The translations under genes and the position numbers were made by a program. A stretch of 5,182 nt of DNA, taken from NCBI GenBank assembly GCA_937983475.1, contig CALJZV010000224.1, positions 1-5,182 on the forward strand. The letters run 5' to 3'. The notes below the pieces were generated by a model. That model worked only from the letters and a program-made list of their open reading frames with translations, made no database searches and was not told the DNA's origin. Of this stretch, positions 1-4,378 are shown in pieces. Positions within the stretch are counted from its first letter, which is position 1, and each line of letters begins with the position of its first letter. The stretch comes from an uncultured Verrucomicrobiales bacterium. GTDB taxonomy: Bacteria; Verrucomicrobiota; Verrucomicrobiia; Limisphaerales; JACDHS01.

Positions 1-104
1 TCGTCGCCCGGAAAAGAAGTCGGACTCGCAGAGCGTTGCTCCGCAAACAAAACAAGGCTTGCGGGCATTTCGCCGTGGAATAACAGTAAGCGCGCGAACC
101 CGAA

Positions 105-134
105 GAACCAGTTTGTCTCTGCCAAACGAGGTTC
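105..134. other. Small inverted repeat (possible RNA hairpin) upstream of the small membrane ORF
   Basis: GAACC (105-109) pairs with GGTTC (130-134), and GTTTG (111-115) pairs with CAAAC (123-127). This gives two stacked 5-bp stems with a small asymmetric internal loop (A110 against GA 128-129) and a 7-nt loop. It ends 22 bp before the ATG at 157. It has no U-run, so it is not a classical terminator. It could fold in the leader of the small ORF or be a chance palindrome; the sequence alone does not decide. Confidence 0.3.
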
Positions 135-156
135 GGATAAGGCCTAGCTTTAACTT

Positions 157-423
157 ATGCGCATCACCTACCAAGCCGTATTTGTATCTACATTCTTGGT
201 TCTATGGGTGTGGTTCTTTGCCGCTGGAGATTACAATCTCTATATTATCGAGAAGTGGGGCAAGAGATTGAAAGACACAGCGACCATTCTAGACCGTCTT
301 GCATGGAGCTTTCTGTATGCATTTCTACTCGCATGCATTAACACTGGGGCTTTGAGGTTCTGGTCTTGGATTACCTCGATTCGACCGAGGCAAACTGCTG
401 AAAAATCCAAAACGGCAGTATAA
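157..423 (+). CDS. Hypothetical small two-helix membrane protein (88 aa)
   Basis: I do not recognise this protein. The ATG at 157 opens an 88-codon frame ending in TAA. Two hydrophobic, aromatic-rich stretches are visible, at about residues 6-24 (rich in V, F, L and W) and 48-66 (FLYAFLLAC core). A mixed charged loop separates them and the tail is basic (RPRQ...K.SK). This predicts a membrane hairpin with both ends in the cytoplasm. Codon choice is mixed at third positions and lacks the strong G/C preference of the genes from 770 onward, which suggests a different origin. No convincing ribosome-binding site precedes the ATG; the nearest purine run, AAGG at 139-142, is too far away. The frame is on the opposite strand and convergent to the main operon. 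The hydrophobic profile favours a real gene over chance, but an overlapping frame (2-271) is also open, so the call is uncertain. Confidence 0.35.
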   Translation: MRITYQAVFVSTFLVLWVWFFAAGDYNLYIIEKWGKRLKDTATILDRLAWSFLYAFLLACINTGALRFWSWITSIRPRQTAEKSKTAV

Positions 424-480
424 ATTTACGCGCGCTTTGCCTTCCTATACGTCATTGCCTTGATTTTTGCTTCGTAAAAA

Positions 481-649
481 GTCGTTCAGAGACATTTAAA
501 AGTCGCCCGGAACCACTTAAAGGTCGTTTCGAGGCACTTAAAAGTCCTTCCGGGCTCCGATTTGGACGTTCCGAGCCACTTAAAAGGTCGTTCGAAGCTT
601 CTAAAAGATCGCTCGGAGCCTCTAATAAGTCGCTCGAAGTGACTTCGTA
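481..649. repeat. Degenerate tandem array, eight units of 21-22 bp
   Basis: Units start at 481, 502, 523, 544, 565, 587, 608 and 629; seven are 21 bp and the one starting at 565 is 22 bp. A typical unit begins GTCG, has a C/G-rich core resembling CTCGGAGCC, and ends CACTTAAAA. The 4th unit (544-564) and the last are the most diverged. Some units contain short palindromes, such as GAAGCTTC at 594-601 and CGAAGT-G-ACTTCG at 635-647. The period is near two turns of B-DNA and is also seven codons, but no credible start codon lets either strand encode it. A partial unit-like sequence may recur at 689-712 inside the terminator. It is not a CRISPR, because the units abut without spacers. Confidence 0.85.
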
Positions 650-664
650 GAAGCTCTAAATCAC

Positions 665-710
665 AAAAAATCTCCCAAAAGCGTCCAAGTCGATGCTCCG
701 GGAGACTTTT
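665..710 (-). terminator. Probable Rho-independent terminator of the minus-strand operon
   Basis: Read on the minus strand, TCTCCC (complement of 700-705) pairs with GGGAGA (complement of 671-676) and is followed directly by T6 (complement of 665-670). A second stem sits inside it: AGCGTC (680-685) pairs with GATGCT (692-697), with one G.T wobble and a CAAGTC loop. On the minus strand A4 (complement of 707-710) before the stem can also pair with the T-run past a one-base bulge. It lies 60 bp beyond the dihydrouridine synthase stop, where an operon end is expected. On the plus strand the stem is followed by CTTTTAATT, so weaker termination of plus-strand transcripts is also possible. Confidence 0.65.
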
Positions 711-734
711 AATTACCTTGGGGCGTCCACCGGA

Positions 735-762
735 GGGCCAAAGCCGGGAAAGATTTTGGCCT
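735..762. other. Hairpin just downstream of the dihydrouridine synthase stop
   Basis: GGCCAAA (736-742) pairs with TTTGGCC (755-761), extended by a G.T wobble (735/762), with a 12-nt loop. It lies 8 bp beyond the stop codon at 770-772 on the minus strand and before the T6 terminator. It may stabilise the mRNA 3' end or form a first, U-poor part of a two-hairpin terminator. No long T-run follows on either strand. Confidence 0.4.
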
Positions 763-769
763 GGCGATT

Positions 770-1807
770 TTAAGAGACCGCCAGCGCGGCGGGCGTTTGC
801 GGCGCGAACGGCTCCAGCGGCATCGGGGTGTCGTGGTCCAGGAACGCTTCGCAGACGCGGAAGAAATCCGCCTCGGTTTGCGCGCGCCGGATTTGATGCA
901 GGAACTGCCCGGCGGCGTCCACGCCCGCGCCCAGGAAGTTCATGTACTTTTTCATTTTCTGCACATGCGTGGTTTCCGCGATGCCCTCGGGCTTCACCGC
1001 TTCGTAGAGGTCGCGCACATAGGCCAGCACGTGGCGGCCGGTTGGAACAAACGGCGCTTCGCCGCGCTGATGCTGCCGGATCTGGTCGAAGAGCCACGGG
1101 TTGCGGATCACGCCGCGGCCCAGCATCAATCCCTTCGCGGCGGTGGCCCGCAGCACGTCGGCGGCCTTTGGCGCCGAGGCAATGTTGCCGTTGGCCAGCA
1201 CGGGAAACGGCAGCGAGCGCGCGGCCCGCTCGATGAAGTCGTAATGCACGTCGCTCCAGTACATTTCCTTCACAGTGCGGCCATGCACGGTGAGCAAATC
1301 CAGATTGTGCCGGGCGAAAATCGGCAGCAGTTCCTCAAAGACCTCCGGCGTGTCGAAGCCGATGCGGGTCTTGACGGTGAATTTGATGTCAATGGCGTCC
1401 CGGAGCGCGCCGAGAATGGCGTCCACGCGGCGCGGTTCGCGCAGCAGGCCGCCCCCGGCGCATTTGCGGTAAACAATCGGCGCGGGACAGCCGAGGTTGA
1501 GGTCCACGGCGACAATCGGGTGCTGCTGCAATTCCCTGGCCGTGCGCACGAGCGAGGGGATGTCGTTGCCGATCATCTGCGCGATGGCCGGCCGGCCCGT
1601 GGGATTGTTCGTGACCGATTCCAGAATCCAGGTCTCCAGCCGCGACGTGGGATGCACCCGGAAATATTCGGTGTAATAAACATCCGCGCCGCCGTACCGG
1701 GCCATCAGCCGCCAGAAGGGCAGATCGGTGACATCCTGCATCGGCGCCAGCGCCAGCAGGGGCGCGGGGCTGTCGAGCATCTGTTGAAACTGCCGGTGAT
1801 GATCCAT
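770..1807 (-). CDS. tRNA-dihydrouridine synthase family protein (345 aa)
   Basis: It is an FMN-dependent flavoenzyme that reduces specific uridines of tRNA to dihydrouridine with NAD(P)H, in the cytoplasm. The TIM-barrel signature is complete: LALAPMQDVTD (18-28), the VDLNLGCP loop with the expected catalytic Cys107, TVKTRIG (144-150) with Lys146, TVHGRT (173-178) with His175, ANGNI (205-209), and the phosphate-binding LGRG segment (229-232) followed by NPWLF. The helical tRNA-binding C-terminal region is present (about 255-330, KKYMNFLG). Length is normal for the family. After the catalytic Cys comes YRKCAGGGLL, with an extra Cys116 where most Dus proteins lack one. The ATG lies 3 bp after the upstream methyltransferase stop (TGA-CCA-ATG), with no Shine-Dalgarno, so the two are probably translationally coupled. 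Which Dus subfamily, and hence which tRNA position, cannot be fixed by eye, so no symbol is given. Confidence 0.95.
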   Translation of the reverse strand: MDHHRQFQQMLDSPAPLLALAPMQDVTDLPFWRLMARYGGADVYYTEYFRVHPTSRLETWILESVTNNPTGRPAIAQMIGNDIPSLVRTARELQQHPIVAVDLNLGCPAPIVYRKCAGGGLLREPRRVDAILGALRDAIDIKFTVKTRIGFDTPEVFEELLPIFARHNLDLLTVHGRTVKEMYWSDVHYDFIERAARSLPFPVLANGNIASAPKAADVLRATAAKGLMLGRGVIRNPWLFDQIRQHQRGEAPFVPTGRHVLAYVRDLYEAVKPEGIAETTHVQKMKKYMNFLGAGVDAAGQFLHQIRRAQTEADFFRVCEAFLDHDTPMPLEPFAPQTPAALAVS

Positions 1808-1810
1808 TGG

Positions 1811-2686
1811 TCAAATAGGCCCGCTGAATTGCGGGTGGGCCTGAAGCTTGTTCCATGACGCCTCCGAGAGGCGCGCCTGGCGGTAAACCGGTTCCCACAG
1901 CGGCTCGGCGCTGGTGGACTGGCGGGCGCGTTGCAGCCACGCTTTGCCCAACGGCTCCTCGATGAGCGCCGGGGTGTTCGCCGCGATGGTGGTTTCCTCT
2001 TTTTCGCCGGTGGCGTGGCCCACGCCGACAAAGAATCCCGCCAGCAGCAGGCTCACCCGCAACATGGTGCTGCGCGAAAAGGTCGCCAGCGAACAAGGCC
2101 GCGCGGCATCCATCGCCCTGAACAAATTATAAAACTGCGGGGCGGTCCACATGGCCGGATTCTTCCCGGGCGAATAGGCGTCGTACAGCACCGCGTGCGG
2201 CGCGGGGAACGCCTCGCGGCATTGAGCGGGAAGCTGTTCGAGAAACGCCGGGAAATCGCCCGTGTGCAGCGTCCAGTGAATGCGCTGTTCGCCAAAGGCC
2301 AGTTCCACCCGTCCCTGCTGGAGCAACGGCTCGATGAACGGTTCCCAGCCGACCACATAGCCCAACGCCTCGGCATGCGTGAGGGCAAAGCGCAACGGCT
2401 CCAGCGTGTGGTCAAAGCTCAGCACGCGCACGCGGCCCGGAATCCCGCGCACGGCCTGGAGCACGGTGAGCACGTTGGCGGCGGCGCCCAGGCCGACATC
2501 CCAGATGACAAACTCGCCGTCATGCGCAGCCACGCGCTCGCGCAGCCTGAGCTGCTTGACGTAGAGCGCCTCGGCCTCGGCCACCGGCCCGATGACCGGA
2601 TGGAAGGTTTCGTTGTGGGCGAGGGACCGGACGCTGGCAACGCCATTGCGCAAACGGACCAGTTCGTAAGGCAGCGCGGAAGTCAT
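1811..2686 (-). CDS. MnmC N-domain-like SAM-dependent methyltransferase (291 aa)
   Basis: This resembles the methyltransferase half of MnmC (DUF752). In the bifunctional enzyme that half methylates 5-aminomethyl-(2-thio)uridine at the wobble position of tRNA. Supporting motifs are GPVAEAEALYVKQ (33-45), the Rossmann SAM loop WDVGLGAAANVL (62-73), DAYSPGKNPAMW (169-180, like the DxxxPxKNPxMW element of MnmC), and SLATFSRSTMLRVSLLLAGF (199-218, like the TLATFT...R..L..AGF segment). The FAD-dependent oxidoreductase half of bifunctional MnmC is absent. Instead there is a C-terminal tail of about 50 residues (242-291, rich in W, Q and R) that I do not recognise. The ATG is preceded by ACCTCCC, the reverse of a Shine-Dalgarno, so initiation is probably SD-independent. 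The gene is followed after 3 bp by the dihydrouridine synthase, which supports a tRNA role. Another small-molecule or tRNA substrate remains possible. Confidence 0.82.
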   Translation of the reverse strand: MTSALPYELVRLRNGVASVRSLAHNETFHPVIGPVAEAEALYVKQLRLRERVAAHDGEFVIWDVGLGAAANVLTVLQAVRGIPGRVRVLSFDHTLEPLRFALTHAEALGYVVGWEPFIEPLLQQGRVELAFGEQRIHWTLHTGDFPAFLEQLPAQCREAFPAPHAVLYDAYSPGKNPAMWTAPQFYNLFRAMDAARPCSLATFSRSTMLRVSLLLAGFFVGVGHATGEKEETTIAANTPALIEEPLGKAWLQRARQSTSAEPLWEPVYRQARLSEASWNKLQAHPQFSGPI

Positions 2687-2733
2687 GGGAGGTATTTTTC
2701 CAAAATGAAATATCGCGCTTTGAACCCCTGAGC

Positions 2734-2834
2734 CACGAGCGCCTCCTCTCCCCGGCCCTCTCCTCCATTTTTGTATGGAGGAGAGGGTGGCCGCAGGCCG
2801 GGAGAGGAGGTGTTCCTGTTCATGGACACGAGCG
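2734..2834. repeat. 8-bp direct repeats (CACGAGCG) bounding the inverted-repeat element
   Basis: CACGAGCG occurs at 2734-2741, directly before the left arm of the large inverted repeat. It occurs again at 2827-2834, 16 bp past the right arm. The position suggests a target-site duplication around an 85-bp insert (2742-2826). The outer ends of that insert are not inverted repeats of each other, and an 8-bp match can arise by chance in GC-rich DNA. The insertion reading is therefore inference. Confidence 0.4.
2742..2810. repeat. GC-rich nested inverted repeat, REP/MITE-like
   Basis: Outer arms 2742-2755 and 2798-2810 pair over 13 bp with one bulged C (2753). Inner arms 2756-2768 and 2775-2787 pair perfectly over 13 bp around a TTTTGT loop. 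The right side carries an extra TGGCCGCAGG (2788-2797), whose GGCC-GCA-GGCC can form its own small hairpin, so the whole can fold as a three-way structure. It lies in the 153-bp gap between the SAM hydrolase stop and the methyltransferase start. No T-run follows on the minus strand, so it is not a classical terminator, though it could slow transcription or block 3' exonucleases. Its form fits dispersed REP/BIME or MITE elements; copy number in the genome cannot be seen here. Confidence 0.75.
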
Positions 2835-2839
2835 GTGGA

Positions 2840-3625
2840 TCACTTGCGGCTGGCGGGCCGGACCGAAATGGCCGTCGCGCGGTCGAGTTTAAATTCACTG
2901 GCGGCATGGCCGCCGTTGATGGCGATTTCCAGATAGCCGGACGAGCCCGGGACGGCCACCGGCCTGCCGGGCGCGACCGCCTGGTAAAAGTCGCGCAGCG
3001 GACAGAGCATTTTTCCACGCAGGAAAACCGCCAACGTGCTGCCCAGCTTGAGCAGGTCGTTGCTGATGTTTGTGATCGCGTTGCCGAAGCGATCGATATA
3101 CACGACCTCGCCGGAGAGAACGTCATTTTCAACGCGCGCCGGGGGCCATTGCACGCGGTTGAGCGTGGTTTGCGCGGGGCCGAGTTTGCGGATGGAGACG
3201 CCTTTGCTCAGGCAGGCCGCGACGGGCGCAAAGACGTCGCGCCCATGAAACGTGCGGCTGACGGGCTTGAGGAAGAAGTTTTCATTTTCCAGGCGGTGAA
3301 TGGCCTTGATCTTTTCGCGGTCCAGCGCCAGCGACAAAATGCCGTTGTCCGGGCCGACAAAAAAATACTCCGCCGTCTGCACCGCAATGGCCGGACGCGA
3401 ACTGCCCACGCCGGGATCCACCACGGCCACATGCACGGTGTTGCGCGGAAAAAAGCGGCACGAAACCGCCAGCGCAAAAGCTCCGGCGAGGATGTCGCCG
3501 GGGGGGATTTCATGGCACACATCCACGATGGCGGCCTGGGGATGGACACTGAGAATGACACCTTTCATGGCGCCTACAAACCAGTCCGAGGAGCCAAAAT
3601 CGGTTGTCAGGGTGATTGCACTCAT
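2840..3625 (-). CDS. SAM hydrolase (adenosine-forming), DUF62 family (261 aa)
   Basis: Proteins of this family use water (hydroxide) to split S-adenosylmethionine into adenosine and methionine, and are related to SAM-dependent fluorinase and chlorinase. From the ATG at 3625 the motifs are ITLTTDFGSSDWFVGAMKG (4-22), HEIPPGDI (38-45), HVAVVDPGVGSSRPAIAV (65-82), FVGPDNGIL (89-97), TFHGRDVFAPVAA (125-137) and a C-domain DRFGNAITN (178-186). The Asp-Arg-His triad of the hydrolases is visible as Asp70, Arg77 and His127. The loop insertion of fluorinases after the PDNG region is not apparent, so hydrolysis rather than halogenation is expected. A longer frame starts at TTG 3664, but the family begins at about the Thr-Asp-Phe-Gly strand and 261 aa is the usual length, so the ATG is preferred. 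Only a weak GGA precedes it. The gene sits between the GNAT-like gene and the methyltransferase. Its physiological purpose in bacteria is poorly known. Confidence 0.93.
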   Translation of the reverse strand: MSAITLTTDFGSSDWFVGAMKGVILSVHPQAAIVDVCHEIPPGDILAGAFALAVSCRFFPRNTVHVAVVDPGVGSSRPAIAVQTAEYFFVGPDNGILSLALDREKIKAIHRLENENFFLKPVSRTFHGRDVFAPVAACLSKGVSIRKLGPAQTTLNRVQWPPARVENDVLSGEVVYIDRFGNAITNISNDLLKLGSTLAVFLRGKMLCPLRDFYQAVAPGRPVAVPGSSGYLEIAINGGHAASEFKLDRATAISVRPASRK

Positions 3626-3665
3626 CAATCCGGCAACGATACACAGGCCCGCGGCCGAAAACAAA

Positions 3666-3682
3666 TGCCGCGTGATACGGCA
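3666..3682 (-). other. Short hairpin in the gap upstream of the SAM hydrolase gene
   Basis: On the minus strand TGCCG and CGGCA form a 5-bp stem with a 7-nt loop, followed by TTTGTTTT. This resembles a weak intrinsic terminator or attenuator between the GNAT-like gene and the SAM hydrolase gene. The stem is short, so strong termination is unlikely. Confidence 0.25.
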
Positions 3683-3703
3683 AGACCAATAGGACGCCTG
3701 GGC

Positions 3704-4327
3704 TTAAAACTGCGCCTGATTCTGCTGGCGGAACAGGTAGAAGGCCGCGATGAGGACAAAGATGATCAACGCGGTGGCGATCAGGTAGGCCAGCCACTTG
3801 AAGACCTGCGCCTGCTCGAACATTTTTTCGGTGCGCTCCTTTTCCTCCTGCATGTAGCGCTCAAATTCCTGGTCGGCGTTCAGCAGGGTTTCCACTTCCT
3901 CCTTGAGTTTGAGCGTGAACCACCCGGCGGTGTTTTCGCCGAAACCGGCGGGAAATTTCTTCATCGTCGCGTCATCGGGCGCGGCGAAATCAAGCTGCCT
4001 CCAGAAAGGCGACGTTTCCTGAGTCCACAGCCGCACCAGGCCGTAGTTGCCGGAGACGTTGCGAATGCGCTCCCACAGCAGGGGCCGCAGCCGGTCGGCC
4101 AGGCCAAAATCAAAGTAAGCCTCGCTGTGAAGGCGGCCCTGTTTGCCGATCATCTGTATCCCCATCGCGCCTTTTATTTTGCCATCGGCATCCTCGATCA
4201 CCTGGAATTCAGTGAACCGCTTCTTGAGGTCGGCGGCAGGCAGGCACGACGCGCGAAGCAACCGGTCCAATTGCTCCAGGTCATCCTCGGTGGCACGACG
4301 CACTCGGTGGTTTGGCGCCTCGTTCAT
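3704..4327 (-). CDS. Tail-anchored GNAT-like protein of unknown substrate (207 aa)
   Basis: I do not recognise a named gene. Residues 7-142 read like a GNAT acetyltransferase fold: a first strand and helix RRATEDDLEQLDRLL (10-24), a strand hairpin FQVIEDADGKIKGAMGIQMI (41-60), and a late LVRLWTQE...FWRQLDF segment (97-114) like the last strand and helix of GNATs. The usual acetyl-CoA loop (Q/R-x-x-G-x-G/A) is not evident; LADRLRPLLWERI (76-88) occupies its place, so activity is doubtful. Residues 143-176 are highly charged and probably helical or coiled-coil (EEVETLL...EEKERTEKMFEQ). Then comes one membrane helix (about 177-199, core LIATALIIFVLIAAFYLF) and a short polar end. This predicts a cytoplasmic domain anchored by its C-terminus in the inner membrane. 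A GTG at 4351 could add eight residues, but it lies upstream of a TATAAT box that would start RNA next to the ATG at 4327, so the ATG is preferred. lpxA lies 51 bp upstream. Confidence 0.8.
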   Translation of the reverse strand: MNEAPNHRVRRATEDDLEQLDRLLRASCLPAADLKKRFTEFQVIEDADGKIKGAMGIQMIGKQGRLHSEAYFDFGLADRLRPLLWERIRNVSGNYGLVRLWTQETSPFWRQLDFAAPDDATMKKFPAGFGENTAGWFTLKLKEEVETLLNADQEFERYMQEEKERTEKMFEQAQVFKWLAYLIATALIIFVLIAAFYLFRQQNQAQF

Positions 4328-4336
4328 GGCGGGAAA

Positions 4337-4364
4337 ATTATATTGACCCACCGGATTTGTCGAA
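4337..4364 (-). promoter_or_regulatory. Sigma-70-type promoter giving a near-leaderless transcript
   Basis: On the minus strand, TTCGAC (complement of 4359-4364) and a perfect TATAAT (complement of 4337-4342) are separated by 16 bp. The TATAAT ends 10 bp before the ATG at 4327, so RNA would start only a few bases before that ATG. No Shine-Dalgarno lies between, which fits a leaderless or very short leader. The box stands out in otherwise GC-rich DNA just past the lpxA stop, so the GNAT-like gene and those after it may be transcribed independently of lpxA. The -35 match is only partial. Confidence 0.5.
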
Positions 4365-4378
4365 CCCGCGCGCCATCG

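Larger units (their letters stand above)
424..769. other. Intergenic region between convergent genes
   Basis: This 346-bp stretch has no credible gene. From left to right it holds an AT-rich piece without recognisable signals (424-480), a degenerate 21-bp tandem repeat array (481-649), a probable intrinsic terminator hairpin (665-710) and a second hairpin just past the dihydrouridine synthase stop (735-762). A minus-strand frame that runs through the array into the synthase gene is rejected as a shadow. Confidence 0.7.

Noticed and set aside
38..160. Integron attC-like look (AACAAGGC near 50-57, hairpins, then a small ORF)
   Set aside because: I could not find matching core sites of the expected consensus on both sides, so an attC call is not supported.
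1..271. Two plus-strand frames open from the window edge: one ending with TAG at 145-147, the other running to 271
   Set aside because: Both lack a visible start and overlap each other. The first could be the polar tail of an upstream gene ending 9 bp before the ATG at 157, but nothing distinguishes it from chance.
481..649. CRISPR array
   Set aside because: Units of 21-22 bp abut directly with no spacers, and all positions drift; there are no cas genes.
486..1097. 203-codon minus-strand frame covering the tandem array and the end of the dihydrouridine synthase gene
   Set aside because: It begins inside a certain gene in another frame, and its regular C-terminus merely reflects the 21-bp period.
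797..1858. 353-codon open frame on the plus strand, opposite the dihydrouridine synthase gene
   Set aside because: It almost exactly mirrors a certain gene in GC-rich DNA, where antisense frames stay open. Its product is low-complexity (R, A, H, Q rich) with no family motif.
1931..2731. 266-codon plus-strand frame opposite the methyltransferase gene
   Set aside because: Same antisense shadow effect; composition is dominated by R, H, Q and G and no domain is visible.
2742..2810. Rho-independent terminator for the SAM hydrolase gene
   Set aside because: The stem is strong but no T-run follows on the minus strand, and the shape fits a REP/MITE-like element better.
2840..3625. True SAM-dependent chlorinase or fluorinase
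   Set aside because: The Asp-Arg-His triad and the lack of an obvious fluorinase-type insertion fit the hydrolase group, and no organohalogen genes are nearby.
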